A stretch of DNA of 64,000 nt from Polyodon spathula (lineage: Eukaryota; Chordata; Actinopteri; Acipenseriformes; Polyodontidae): the NCBI RefSeq assembly GCF_017654505.1, contig NC_054553.1:10809558-10873557 (forward strand), written 5' to 3'. The notes beneath the pieces were generated by a model, which was given only the letters and a program-made list of their open reading frames with translations, was not told the DNA's origin and searched no databases. The position numbers and the translations under genes are program-made. Shown here in pieces: positions 35,117 through 52,300 of this stretch; position 1 is the stretch's first letter, and every line of letters begins with the position of its first letter.

Positions 35117-37787
35117 TTTTAAGAAAATCCGCTGCAGTTCAAGCTCAGCTGTAACTCGTGGAAAAGTCGAACAGTTGCAGGGTAACTGCACAAGGAGTTA
35201 CGATCACTTTCATGTTTTGCATTCCAATTAATTGTCCACAGTGTGGAGCTCTAGTTGCAAACTGAAGCATGTGGTACTGTTGTTGAAATTAGAGTAGGAT
35301 ACTTAAGTATTTGACTTTTATGTTGGTATCTAGAATCCATTTTCTTTAATAATATCTATCTCACTGTTTTGCAAGCACATTTTTAAATGTCTTTAACATT
35401 AAAAGAATGCCTGGATAATTGGACAGCACATGAGAATTTACTAATAAAAGACTATATAAGGGGCTAAACGTTTCTTCTATTTCATATATCAAATCCCCTA
35501 GTGGTAAAAATAACTTCCATTACTAGCATATATTTCTGATGTATTGGTGCTAATAGACTCTCGTGTTTTTCGGTCCGGGTCAAAAGTTAAATGAGTTTGT
35601 TGGTGTCATTTTCTCCTGTCCACATTAGAACATCATGGGGAATCGTTCAGGATTAGTCCCACAGTAGCTTGTGTCCTCAATGTTTAGTACATAACCCTAG
35701 ACACTACATGCAAAGTTCTCTTTCAAATAAACCAGTTACAATATAACATACTAGAAAAAAAATGCTTAAGCACACAGATAGAATGGAGCTAGGTATTACA
35801 GCAACACACATTTTAAAACTCCACTACAGTGGGAAAACCAACAATGTGCTTCCCTGAGGACTGCTTGTATTTTAAAAACTATTTTTTTAATATATTTTTA
35901 TATTTTAACTCACAAGTTCAATCTCATGTTATATACACTATCTGGTCTAATTGGCAAGGAGACCTTTGCCTAGGTTTAGGTTCTCAGGCTTATTGCTTCT
36001 CTTTTGAAACTTTTGTCTCTATAGTGTTCTTTGTGAATCGCACTACAGCTAGATGTTTTTATACGGGTCATTTGTTTAACAACCTTGGACAGAACAGTAA
36101 TGTGACAATCCTCCTGGTAAATGTGCCATGTCTACCATGGTAAAATGTGTGTGGTCATAGTGCAATGCATAGTTTACCATGGTTTGCTATGTTTTGTTTT
36201 TTTTTAATATATCTTAGTATACCTCACTGGTTTATTTTTAATATACTTTACTATACCTCGAGTGCTTGCCAATGCTTCACCATGCTTTCAGACACTGTTG
36301 CGCTTTGTTGTGCTTTCGCTCTAGTAAGGTTTGTTCATGATTCCAGTTCTGCGCTCTGATGAAGTCCTGCTCCACCTCTCATCTGCTTGGCCTGTCTCTG
36401 TGTTTTTCTAAGCTAATCAGTCCCAGCTCAGCTCCCTGTGCAGAGCTCCAACGGAAGAGTCCCACAAAGCAACAACAGAGAGGAAGCACCCCAAAGAGAG
36501 CGAGGCACACAGGTCAGTGTTTGTGGTGAATGTTGTTTCTTGTGTTTTTTTTTTGTTTTGTTTTTTGTTAATTACGTCCCATCACATGGAAGCATTGTAT
36601 TAGAACCATCTGGGTCATCTCTAAAGTGAATGTTTTATTTGTGTCCGTGTCTGGAGTCACTGCCTCACATGATCAACTTTCTTTTCCTTTTGGACAGGAC
36701 TGTACAGGGCAAGGCCACTTTATTAGGAACGCCCACTTATCTGAGTCGAGAAACTTGGATCTGTTATTGGGCTAAAATGTCTGTCTAAATAATTAACAAA
36801 CCCAGGAAAATGACTTAAAACTACCACATTTTGGACTGAAATATACATTGACCAGCAAAACAAATCCACACTATAGACTGTAGATCACATAAATGTTCAG
36901 AATTCATTCACTTTTTTTCTTTTAGTTTGGGATGTGTCACGGCATAAATTAGATTTGACAAAAAGAAAAAAAACAGCCTTTATCAATTTACAAGATACCT
37001 GTTTGAACACTTTTAAAAATCTGTTTGAAATAATATAACAAATTGGTATGGGTGTGAATTACAAGTTATCATAACAAATGTATTATGTTTGTTGTTTAGC
37101 TTTGTGGTCATCACATCCTTGTATATTTGTAAAACTGAAGAACTCTGTGGCTTCATAGAGCTCTCAGAAACATGTCTAGTACATTAGGTACACCAAAGTG
37201 GAACCATAATCTATTTCCTGCAACACTGCCTTTAGTGGGTGTATCAAACACATCAGTAAGAAAGACCACTTTGAGAATGTGATATAGCTGAGGTATTCTT
37301 TGGCAGACAAACATTTTCACCAAATGCATGGAATGCTAAAAGAAAACTCTTATTTTCCATAACCCTTACCAGTTTCTGGTCTCCTATCAGTCAGACTGCT
37401 ACAGAGTTCCATCCCCCTGAAAAAAATAAAAATGTTAAGGTGAATTATAGTTGCTGATCCAGTTATTGTTCTCAGTTATGCACATATGGTCCAGGGACAT
37501 GTTTTACAAATAAAATCATTCTCTTTATTTTTAAATACCTTGCAGAGTCCAATGCACATACTGTTATTTTAAGGATGGCTTGTTAGTACACTTGCTGGGT
37601 TGGATTAGAGAAAAACAGGTGGTGCCCAGCAGTCTCCATATGGCTTTAATGTATAAATCCTGAAAGGAAGAGCAACAAATACCCATTCCAAAATATCAAC
37701 CATTGTTATATCATTTTCAATCTAATTAATTTTATTATGCAGCCATTGAGCAATATATTGTTCTGCATGCAAGTGTTGTGGAATGAT

Positions 37788-37789
37788 CC

Positions 37790-37822
<33 letters not shown>
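37788..37822. repeat. (TA)n(GA)n microsatellite
   Basis: About eight TA units are followed by about nine GA units. Confidence 0.9.
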
Positions 37823-37823
<1 letters not shown>

Positions 37824-37959
37824 ACGAAAGAGGCACACAGGTCAGTGTCCATCAAAACAACAGTGCAAAGGTCACACTGGAAATCAGGGGTTGGATGATA
37901 TGTTGCAGTAACAATACCTCTGTTAAGAAAGGGGAACAAGACTAAAATATGCACAAGAA

Positions 37960-38207
37960 CGCAGAAATAGGACTATAGAACAATGGTCAAAGCTGCTTTG
38001 GACGGTTGATGGATGGACAACAACACCTGTGCCTTCTGCCAGTTCTGTTGTCAATTCAACACCTGTCCTCTTTCTATTCCTTAAGGATATTATCTTCAAG
38101 TATTGCTCGTCCTTGTTAGACAGCTTTTTGGGTCTTCCAGTCCTGGGTTTGTAATTACAGATGACGTTTCTCTGTATTTGCTGATAATGTTTTTGCACAG
38201 CAGTGTA
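37960..38207 (-). pseudogene. Tc1-like transposase N-terminal fragment
   Basis: The minus-strand frame reads 'NYKPRTGRPKKLSNKDEQYLKIISLRNRKRTGVELTTELAEGTG...VHPSTV' (interrupted here). This is the GRPKK linker and second helix-turn-helix of the DNA-binding domain of a Tc1-like transposase. It comes from a different subfamily from the copy at 24.6 kb. The catalytic domain is missing. 'gcacagcagtgta' at about 38196-38208 may be part of the element's terminal repeat. Confidence 0.75.
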
Positions 38208-39536
38208 TGTATGTATATATAGGGTTAGGAAATTATATTAATTATTTCCCCTTTTCAATTAATTTACTGTACTATAATGTATAGGATGGTTAAATATTGT
38301 ACATGTGTTAATTCAAACTTGTATATAGAACATTGAAAAGTAGAAGCTATTCCCAAGTGTCACTGCTTGGTCTATCTGTCTGCAATGGGCTGTCAAAATT
38401 TAATATTTCAGTAATTTAATATTTTTTTATTAAAAAAAAAAGTCACTGGAAAAGCTATTTGAGTTCCAAACAGCTTGTTTAGAAAATAATTCCCAGGAGG
38501 AAGGCAGAAGTAAGTTAATTCAAGCATGGAAAGCACATCTGAACAGTACACATGAACGGTATCAGTACAGAACAAAGTTCACTTCTGTATCACATTTAAC
38601 TTTACTGAAATTGTTTTTTGAGAGTAACATGTCATAGCTTTATTCAGTACTTGTAAATGTATCTTTTTTCATTTTGATATGTGTACTTTCTTTTATCAAT
38701 TTCATTTTGTAAGTTCTTAAAGTCAGCCACACAGTCCAATTCGAACTGTATGTGTTGCAGGCTGTATAATCCTTGTATTATCATCCTTTTTCTTGTCTTT
38801 TTCTAGTATGGCTTCCAGTAGACACTTCCAGTATCTTGTAGTCTTTGATTACATGAGGTTAAATAAAAGATCTAAATTATGTTCATAAAGTTTTTTTTTT
38901 TTTTAAATTTATGTTTCAATTCTAAAATTCCAGGTGACGCATAACTTGGTCACAGTTGTACATACTGAGGATGTAGGTTATTGTAATACAAGTTTTCTTT
39001 CTAATATTCTCTATTGTTATAGCTACAGCTGTGGTGGGACCATACATAGGTTTCATGTTAGTTGATCTTCCATTTTTAATAGAAATAGTATAGCCATGTG
39101 ATCAGTGCCATCTTGTGGAAGTCAATGAAGCATTTACTTGAATTACTGGTAAGACTTACGGTAAACTTCACATCACAGGTGAAGAATTAAATCACACTTT
39201 TGGCTGCTCAAGTTTTTTGCCAGATGTTGGGTTTGCAAAACAGCATGTTGCTTAATACTTAAAACAGAATTCAGGCCATTCTGTTTTAGTACAAGTAGTA
39301 CAGTGCTAGGTTGAAATAAAAAGTTCCAACATAAATCGAATGGATACAGAATTTACATCAGTATCCAAGGTGTATAAACAAGGTTTTAAAGATAAATAAA
39401 CCTTACAGACTGCAATGACCAATTGAAAGTAATTTAAACTTCAACAGTCCTCAGTATGCAATATATAAAAATAAGTAGTTCCCATTACTTGGCTTGTTTT
39501 AAAGACATTAAAAACAATAATTTTGTAAATATTTTT

Positions 39537-39542
39537 TTTATT
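39537..39542 (-). terminator. rps4x: rps4x polyadenylation signal
   Basis: AATAAA on the minus strand, 59 bases after the stop codon, so the 3' untranslated region is very short, as is usual for ribosomal protein mRNAs. Confidence 0.75.
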
Positions 39543-39600
39543 TTATATTTTTTCAAAATCACGGAGCAATGGTTTCTCTGCACATTCTGTCAAAAGCACT

Positions 39601-44611
<5,011 letters not shown>

Positions 44612-44640
44612 GGTGGATTCTGCAGAGAAAAGGACCTCCC
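44612..44640 (-). promoter_or_regulatory. rps4x: rps4x 5'TOP start region
   Basis: On the minus strand 'tccttttctctgcag' precedes the start codon by about twenty bases. A C followed by a pyrimidine run at the mRNA 5' end is the 5'TOP element, by which mTOR signalling controls translation of ribosomal protein mRNAs. The exact start site (likely near 44631-44636) is inferred. There is no TATA box. Confidence 0.65.
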
Positions 44641-44644
44641 ACTT

Positions 44645-45740
44645 CCAGGCCAACGCTGATAACTTGCCCGGCGACGGAAACTGAAAGGGGACATGACTCT
44701 GCTCCCAATGGGTTAGCAAATACTGACACCTAGGGGTGGAGGACTGATTGAAATGTATTCTAATTTCTAATTGACATTGGAAGTATGGTACTAAAACCAA
44801 GCTAACTAACAAGAACGCATATGCAATCTTATGTACTAAGCACATTAATACATATTTATTTTTATTTTTTATCTAAGATGGTTCTTATATGTTTTGTTTG
44901 TTTATAGTCATATTTACACTGAATTATTAATAAAATAACTTCTCGGCTAAAACTAACTTTCCTTCTTACTAAATTAATCTTAATTTTGCATTGGCTCTTT
45001 CCACGCGGGGATTTGAGCGTGAAAACAACTTTTTAATGACCAAAGCAGCAGATATGTTAATTCTGTCGCCCAGAAACTAATTGCATCTTCTTTCAACCAG
45101 TCTGAAAAAAGGGCAAGTTATTTAATTTCAGTTTTAACAGCTACCATAAGAGGGAGCCTGACCACATAAATTTATTGCCAAGTGTTCTATTGTATGAGTA
45201 TACTGCTATATACTGTGAATAGAGGTTGTTTGGAAAAACATATTTTCAGACATGCTTCTGAGTTATTTTCCAATAAGCTTCTTCCGCTAATGGTTGTTAG
45301 ATATTTGACCCAGAAGAATTTGCTGAGGTGAAAAGACCTAGGAAGTGAAACAGTAGTACATTTCCTGAGAGGCAAGGCAAGGCAAGCAAACTGAGAACTC
45401 TCTTTTACTAGTCTAGTACCGTGTTGCTCTATTAACAGCTATTAAAATCCTTTTAGTTACCTTTACTCTAACTGAGCCTCCAAGCATCTTAAAACTGTTA
45501 TTTAAAATAAATAAATAAATAAATAAATGAAAACATTATCTTTGTCTATTATTCATTAGCTAAATATCTACAACAGAAACTCTAACACAGAAACAAGTGT
45601 AAATAAAGTTGTGTAGCTATAAATGATATAGATGCATACTATCTCTTGGCACAATTGACTGCAGACGCTTCATCATCCTACAACTCTTCAGTGTTCATGA
45701 AAATCAATTCCAAATGTTTTCTCGCAGCACAGAGCTGAAC
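44645..45740. other. Upstream flank of rps4x, nothing else recognised
   Basis: It holds the presumed rps4x promoter on its left side and an (AAAT)n run near 45506-45529. No other feature was found. Confidence 0.4.
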
Positions 45741-45885
45741 ATGTTAGGTTACCATAACTCCGGTTCCTTGAAGGACAAGACATCCACCAATGGCATTACG
45801 TATGGGATAATGATTACCAGAGCCATCGCGAGGGAGAAGGAAAGGCAGCATAATAGGGATGTACTAGCACTGTCAAACCCAGAGG

Positions 45886-46236
45886 TTAGCGGTGTGAACT
45901 TACACCCTCAAGGACCCTTGTGCCTAAAGAAGGCAGGGCAGGGTCTACCACATTAACGTGGAAGGCTGTGATCACCTTGGGGAAGAAAGCAGGGTTGGTG
46001 CTCAGAGACACCCTGCTGCCATCCTCACAAATGCCCATGCAGGAGCTCTGCACAGACAGCGCCTGCAGCTCACTGATCCGCTTAGCGGAGGTGATAGCCA
46101 TGAGGAAGGCTGTCTTTATGGACATGTACTTCAGCTCTATGGAATGTATGGGCTCAAATGGGGCCTTAGTGAGAGCATCCAGTACAATATCAAGACTCCA
46201 TTTGGGGAGAACAGTCCACCGGGAGGGCGTAAGCAC
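45886..46236 (-). pseudogene. DIRS tyrosine recombinase, N-terminal part
   Basis: The frame reads 'LPKWSLDIVLDALTKAPFEP', then 'IKTAFLMAITSAKRISELQAL'. The arginine in SAKRISEL fits the first catalytic arginine of tyrosine recombinases. Only about 140 bases remain before the element's left end, too little for the rest of the catalytic residues (H-x-x-R and the tyrosine), so the enzyme is truncated. Confidence 0.65.
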
Positions 46237-46615
46237 CTTTAAGAAATTGGGTAGCCAAAAAATGCGTGCCTGGAGACATTGAATCTACGGGGGCATGTCA
46301 AGCAGAGATAGTTGCTAAATACACCTTTAAAGTGGAAGGTGACCTACCAGCATCAAGCAGTTCTTGTGGAAACTGTAAGATACCTGGAAATATTTTCACT
46401 TATAGGTGTACAAGGACCTAGTGGAGTCTGCCCTAGTGGTCTGCAACATACCTACAACCGCAACTGACAGCCCAAGGGCTAACCAGCGGTCCCTTTCAGG
46501 TGCCAGACTCATAGGGTGCCAAAGAGATCCTTTCGCCTGACTGAGAGTGCAATGGAATCTCCCAGGGCTGGCCGTCCAACAGCTGGCACAGGGTCGAAAA
46601 CCAAACTCTCCTGGG

Positions 46616-47091
46616 TCACTTAGGGGCCACTAGGAGAACTGACACTTCCTCTAACCAGACCTTTTTGAGAAAGGCTGGGAGCAGTGGTATAGGCAGGAAA
46701 GCGTACAAAAAGGCTTTAGGCCATTCGTGTGCTAGGGCATCTACGCAGAGTGGAACGCCTAAGCGGTGAAGGTCTGCTGCCCAGTTCACAGCTCTGTGAA
46801 TGTACATTGCCCATAGGGACAGCAAGTTCCTCTGAGCTCGTGTCAATAGCCTGAAAGGTGGGTCTAGTGATATACGAGGTCAATGAACCACCCGTTCCTG
46901 GAGAGGAGGTCTGCTGCCCAGTTCACAGCTCTGTGAATGTACATTGCCCATAGGGACAGCAAGTTCCTCTGAGCTCGTGTCAATAGCCTGAAGGCCATGC
47001 GATGCAACCCTAGGGACTGTAGGCCAGCCTGGTGGTTGACGTACGCCAGAGCTGATGTGTTGTCCTCCACCAGCGTAGGGCTGCCAAGCAT
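46616..47091 (-). pseudogene. DIRS RNase H and connector region, with internal duplication
   Basis: 'TLVEDNTSALAYVNHQAG' and 'AMYIHRAVNWAADLLSR' are RNase H motifs of DIRS/Gypsy-like elements. After it comes 'DALAHEWPKAFLYAFLPIPL', followed by 'VWLEEVSVLLVAPK', a conserved block between RNase H and recombinase in DIRS elements. The part encoding TRAQRNLLSLWAMYIHRAVNWAADL is present twice. Confidence 0.7.
46771..46992. repeat. 85-bp direct duplication inside the DIRS element
   Basis: 46771-46855 and 46908-46992 are identical or nearly so, offset by 137 bases. The 52 bases between them belong partly to the unduplicated sequence. Confidence 0.9.
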
Positions 47092-47121
47092 GCCTGAGAC
47101 ATTGTCAGCCGACGGTGTCTG

Positions 47122-47457
47122 TCACGTTTGGTGTTGAGGTGGAATGCATTGAGCCACACTTGTAGCCTGGCGCATGCGAAGCAGACCCAGCTGAATGGCC
47201 AATATGGCTGCGGCCATTGGACCCAATAGTTTCTGGCACAATAGGTGGTCCTGCAATCCCTGTTGAAACATGGAGAGGCAACCCTGGATAACTGCAACTC
47301 TGTCGTCTGACAGGTATGCGCCCATCGTATTGGAGTCCAGCTGGAGCTCCAAGTACTTCATGCACTGCACAGGTGTAAGCCGACTCTTTGCATCATTGAT
47401 GGTGAGGCCCAGCTTCGCCAGATGCTCTGTCATGACCACCATGTGGGCCCGTATCAA
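47122..47457 (-). pseudogene. DIRS reverse transcriptase fragment
   Basis: The frame reads 'MTEHLAKLGLTINDAKSRLT' and 'CMKYLELQLDSNTMGAYLSD', then 'LGPMAAAILAIQLGLLRMR'. This is the end of the palm and thumb part of reverse transcriptase as found in DIRS and related elements. The catalytic YxDD box would lie upstream (to the right) and was not seen. Confidence 0.7.
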
Positions 47458-48304
47458 GGGCTATGTGTCCGCCGCGGTATCGAAGCACCGGGGTTGGCTG
47501 CTATGCAAATGTGCCTACCCTAAACATGTTGTCACACACACCTGGTCAGCGCTTAGCGTGCACCAAGGGGACACAAGGCTGAAGCCGCGGTGGGCGAGTT
47601 GAAGCAGACAGCAAAAACACGGTAGAAAGATAATGTAGGGGAGAGCACAATGTTTGTTTACAAGGCTCGACTCACAGAACACCAGGCCCATGTCAGGCAA
47701 GTTGGGGTGCCACCCATGCAGGGCAGGGTCTACTCGACAGTGGGGATGCGGCAAAGCCTAGCCTCGTGGAGGAGAACCCGGCTGGAAGAGTCACTCAACA
47801 GCGAGGATACGGCAAGGCCTAGCCCCGTGGAGGAATTGTGTAGGCTCAGAAACAAAATGGAAAACCACTCGAGGATAACTGCACAGGCAGTCGCTCACAC
47901 ACGACAGACAGATAAAGAGCGGCCTACCAGCAACAGAAAGGCAAAAAGCTTGGTCTTTTCAAAGTCATTGATTCTGGGAAAGCGGCGAGCCAGCTTTCAG
48001 CACAAACACAAAGGAAATACAATCGACTCGATTCGACTCAAGAAGCTCTTTTCTATCAAGACGCTCAGCTCAACACAGAGGTCTTATCGTACCATCTTGA
48101 GATGGAAAAAGAGAAATGGCTTCCTTTGGATGACAGTTTTATCCCCTCTGTGGCCGGGACCGAGTGTATCAACCCAGGATGGGGCCTATCGGCAGCTCTG
48201 GTATAGCGAGCTCAGCGATACCTACCCAATAGGCAGGCATATCCCATAAATAATGTCATTGGTGGTCGTCTTCAAATTGAAAGGGAACAGGTTATCACCT
48301 GAGT

Positions 48305-50750
48305 TTAATCTTACCAGACCGACAAATGGATAGTCTTTTTTTTTTTAATTAATTTTTAATTCATTCCATTTAATATTCTATTTTTTACAGACTAGCTTTT
48401 TATCTTTTAAAATTACATTGGGATCTTTTTAAATTTATATTTTACAATGGGCATGACACTTGGTATTAACATGTATTAGTGATTGAGACCAGGAGAATCG
48501 CTTATCAAATTGTGATGAAACAGCTTACTGGTAATTCTTATTCTCTGCTATTCTGTACAACCTCTTGCTATATATCATGTTTATCAATGTTTTTATTGTA
48601 CTGATGGCTCCAATTAGGAATTGGTTTCCTGTGTATATTTTGGTCATTTTAAATTCAATGTTAGGAATGAATATGGACATACATGTTTGCATTTCATGCA
48701 GCATTTGTTTGAAAATTAAAATATTGTCCCAGCGCTACTATTTCAATTGGATGTTTCTTTATGGGTTTAGAATCTACTTACTTAGGTCTGTAAATGTATT
48801 TTGCAATAACTGTGCTGTCTTTTGCCTCATGACATTGCTAAAATTAAACTTTCAGTTTTGGCAAAATGTATTGCAGTTCATCTTGTAAAATAAATATCTT
48901 AATTAAAGCTCTTATTAGTGTTTGGGTTGGCTGTTGAGTTGTTCCATGAACCTAGACCCAGGGCTTGTCTGTAGGCTTCCACAGACTCTACAGCATGTAC
49001 TTTTGTTCCTTGTCTGAATAGACAGCTTTATCTAGTGAAAGTATATGAATCTAGTCCTGTCAGGGGTTGTTTAAAATACTGCTCAGCAGGGAGATGTTCT
49101 TATCCTGTCAGTCCTTGTACCCTGGCCACCCCATCCTGCTTATTTTACTATTGCAAAGCTGCAAGGGCAAACAATGGGTCCCAGAGTTTCATTGAGAAAC
49201 CTCCCTGGTGCACTGTGGAAGAGCGATGTGACAGAGAGAGGTTTCTTTGGGATTATAAAAAGGCTGCAGCAAACAATACTCTTCTTCTCCTCTCTCCCTC
49301 TGAACAAAATCCTATACAAAAAAAAAAGCAGCTGTTGAGTGTGGCTAAACAATTGAGATGTTTTTTTTCCCCCCTTTCTTTTGCCAAGTATTGATTCACA
49401 TAGAAGGTGCCTTGAAAGTTTGGAAACTTTCAGTAATAAATAAAATACACTTGAAATTTCTTACAAAATAAATAATTTAGATGCAGTGTAAGACATAACA
49501 TGGCCCATCTCTTATTTTACCCCATAGAAAATGCGGGTCTGGCCTCCTTTGTCTGTAAAGTTAACTTTAGTGTTGTAGTTAAAACTACAAAATATTGGAT
49601 GGATAGTTCATTTCTGTCATATTACAATACCGGATAAGTCCTCAATATCTGAATATTGGCAAGCCCTAAAGAATAAGTTATGTTACAGCCATATCCAGAA
49701 ACAGAGTGTTAGTGCTCACTTACCTGTGCCAAGTTAATGGTTTTCCCCATTGAGAAAGCACACAAGTGCCATTTCTGACATTGATAGAATAGATGACTTT
49801 CAGTGTAACAAAACCGGTATATAGTCCACAAAGAAATCTCTGAAGGCAAAATGTTTGGACAGAAACATTCAGCAGGTCTTAGATGCAATAGTCATACCTG
49901 CCAACAGAAACATCAACAGTGGAATAAGCGTAACAGTTTATTAAGCATAAAAATGCAGAACAAAAACACAGATATTTACATAATATCCAGGAATGTGTAG
50001 TCTTCAGTACAAGGGAAAATAAGTGCAAAAAATACATAAAACAAAAAAAGATTGTGTATATATTACACACTTCACTTGGTACATACAAACTTTTCCAAAC
50101 AAATAATTTTTTCAAATCAGTAACGTAGGGTTTTGAAACAAGATGCCCTCATCGCCATAACAGAAACCAGTCTGAAGCCTTTAAACTGTGTACACCAGAA
50201 CCAAACGCACTCCATGAGAAAACTCCTGGCTTGGGCTGAACAGAAATCATATTAGTAAACAGCTGTCTTATGAATTAGCCATGCCCTGGGGATAGGTGGA
50301 GGGGAGACAGGCACTATCCTCATTAATTTGGAAGTCATTAAGATCAAGTTCCTTGTGCTGTGTAAAGCCAGAAGGGTGGAAGAGGGCGGGGGGGGGGGGG
50401 GGGGGGGTTGACTATGGGTAGAACACAAGTTCTGTCTTGTTACTGCCATGTGGGCACTAGCTGGAGGCACAGTTTCATAGGATACTTAATTACTAGAAAG
50501 CAATCCCATTAGGCTACACAAGCATCCCTTGCACCATCCACAACCCGAGAGGCAAGGCAAACATCTGTGCTCTGGAATGCTACCTAGAGTATCTAAATAC
50601 TGCATGAAAAGGAGCTGGTGCAGGGTCTATAAAGCTATAGTTACAAGTGCTAAAGCTTTTTAAATTCTTACCTCACTAGCACCAACAACATTACTAATCC
50701 ACTTTTATTCTGCCAAAGTTTTTTATATATGTTAGATGTATGTATATGTA
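48305..50750. other. Intergenic region between rps4x/DIRS and CITED1 3' end
   Basis: No gene is recognised. A candidate AATAAA for CITED1 lies on the minus strand at 49938-49943. A TATA-like 'ttataaaaag' on the plus strand near 49254 is unsupported by any gene. A G20 run lies at 50388-50407. Confidence 0.4.
50388..50407. repeat. G20 homopolymer
   Basis: Twenty consecutive guanines preceded by 'gggc'. Such a run can form a G-quadruplex. If the CITED1 transcript extends this far, it would appear as a C-run in the mRNA. Confidence 0.9.
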
Positions 50751-50754
50751 TATG

Positions 50755-50965
50755 TTAGATTCAGTCCCTTCAGCTCATCTTCAAAACTTCATGTTTTAGC
50801 CTTGGGATTAGTCTGGTTACTCTCTGCTTGACTCTCCAAAGCAACAAGGTTCCCCCCCCTTTTTTTATTTTATTTTATTTATTTTTTTTAATTAAATGCA
50901 ATGACCAGAATTCAAGTGAGAAATTAAGTGCAGTCTAACCAGTGCATTATACATTCAGAACCTTT
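50755..50965 (-). mobile_element. CR1/L2-like LINE fragment
   Basis: On the minus strand 'gtataatgcactggttagac' corresponds to the LYNALVR motif and 'agagagtaaccagactaatc' to the QRRATRLI motif. An A-rich insertion splits the two. It is a heavily decayed copy of the family also present at 9.1 and 28.9 kb. Confidence 0.5.
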
Positions 50966-52300
50966 ACTGTACACCTGACTATATAACCAAGTACTTTTTT
51001 CGTCTCATTCGTTACTAGGCTGGAACATTTCGCATTTAATAAAATGTAAATTTGCCAAAAGTGAAAAGATGGATTAAAATAAATCTGCATATACTGAACC
51101 ATACAAACAAGCAAGGAAACAAAAAAGATCTTCAGCATAACAGAAAGGGGGGTGATAACGAATGCTGATCTGAGAACAAAAATAGACTCCTTCGAATTTA
51201 AGTCCTAAACTGTCTCATAAATGGCTGTGAATTTGTGGTATTTATAATCAAATTCTTACACATGCATCAAGGAGCGTTATTTGCTCTCAATTACAGTATA
51301 AATGCATAGAAAAAAAGAAAAAGAAATAAAAAATAAAAATCTCTGAATTCCAATGTTCGAGCCCCGGTTTAACACAGGTTCTACTCCGCATTTACAATAC
51401 CTCTTTTCATCATGACATTTGTGATGATCGTATACACAGCAAGTTATATCTCTGCCAAATTTGGTATTCCCTTAATTAATGGCAGATTCTCAACATCTCC
51501 TTTTCCTTCATATACCTCGGTGCCATCTAACCCACACAGCGCCAGAGAGTAGTGTTTCAAACAGCAGGGAGAGAGAGGTATATTCCATCGAAAGCTGACA
51601 AGTTTACACATTCAGCATTTAAACTCTTCAGTGAAGCTTTGTTTTACCATCTACAGTGAATCAAGAACACGTGTTCTAATTAACTTGTACTCCATTGGAA
51701 TATAAACCAATACATTCTAAAGAAACTAGCATGAATCAAAATACTTTCCTTCTGTGTCCATCTTCCCAAACTTAGAAATTCAAAGCAAATACGATTGAAC
51801 TACAAACAAGTTCACCTTTTAGTGCTAAAACATGTTTCTCTCAATATGAAACCGTGAACGTTTCATTACAATGGTCTATAATTAAGCACTGGACTTGATT
51901 TTGAAAAAAAGACAACTGCTCTCCTTAACCCGTTTTAAGATATGATTTACAACAATACAATTGGTCTCAGTCCAATTCTTTGCCAATCCTCTGCCTTTGC
52001 TATTCATGGTGCCTTCTAGGCAGATGCCAATACAGGCCAACAATGCCCGTCTGCTGCAGCAGTGCCAACGATTCTGGGAAGTGAAAGCAGCCTCAAGCGA
52101 GATGTTTCAGAGACACGACATTTAGAAAGATATTACACAGATCTCAAGTTCATAGACATAGAAACATATGTGTCGGTTTCATGTACATTACAACTTCCAC
52201 ATCACACAAGAGAGCTGGGTTTGAGACATTAAGCCTAGATCAGGAGCTCTTGATTTCTTTCTCCATTGCCCTCAAGACAATCTTTCCCACATGAGGAGAA

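Larger units (their letters stand above)
35250..39520. other. Intergenic region between RPS4X 3' end and NHSL2 5' end
   Basis: About 4.4 kb separates the RPS4X polyadenylation signal from the NHSL2 start, with transcription running from RPS4X towards NHSL2 on the same strand. The NHSL2 promoter and any 5' untranslated exon should lie here, but I see no clear TATA box at a suitable distance. Apart from a Tc1-like transposase piece near 38 kb and a TA/GA repeat, nothing was recognised. Confidence 0.45.
45745..48301 (-). mobile_element. DIRS-type retrotransposon, internally deleted
   Basis: DIRS elements copy through RNA but insert with a tyrosine recombinase and carry inverted ends. Here the left end (about 45745-45834) and the reverse complement of the right end (about 48213-48301) share blocks including 'ccaccaatg-cattA--tatgggata'. 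Between them, on the minus strand from right to left, are remnants of reverse transcriptase (47457-47122), RNase H (47091-46864), its downstream connector (46846-46616) and the start of the tyrosine recombinase (46236-45886). At about 2.56 kb it is roughly half the usual length, and the 5' ORF and parts of pol are lost. Frames are broken throughout. Confidence 0.8.

Noticed and set aside
34818..35231. 137-codon open frame on the plus strand
   Set aside because: It is antisense to the NHSL2 first exon, which has the conserved motifs and the splice donor.
35440..35470. TATA-like 'actatataagg' as NHSL2 promoter
   Set aside because: It lies about 330 bases from the start codon and in better orientation for the plus strand, where no gene follows.
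36705..37200. Element bounded by 'ccactttattagg' and 'attaggtacaccaaagtgg'
   Set aside because: The two ends resemble a repeat end common in fish, but orientation and alignment of the ends were not consistent enough to call an element.
47650..48249. 199-codon open frame on the plus strand
   Set aside because: It runs antisense through the 5' part of the DIRS element and has no recognisable domain.
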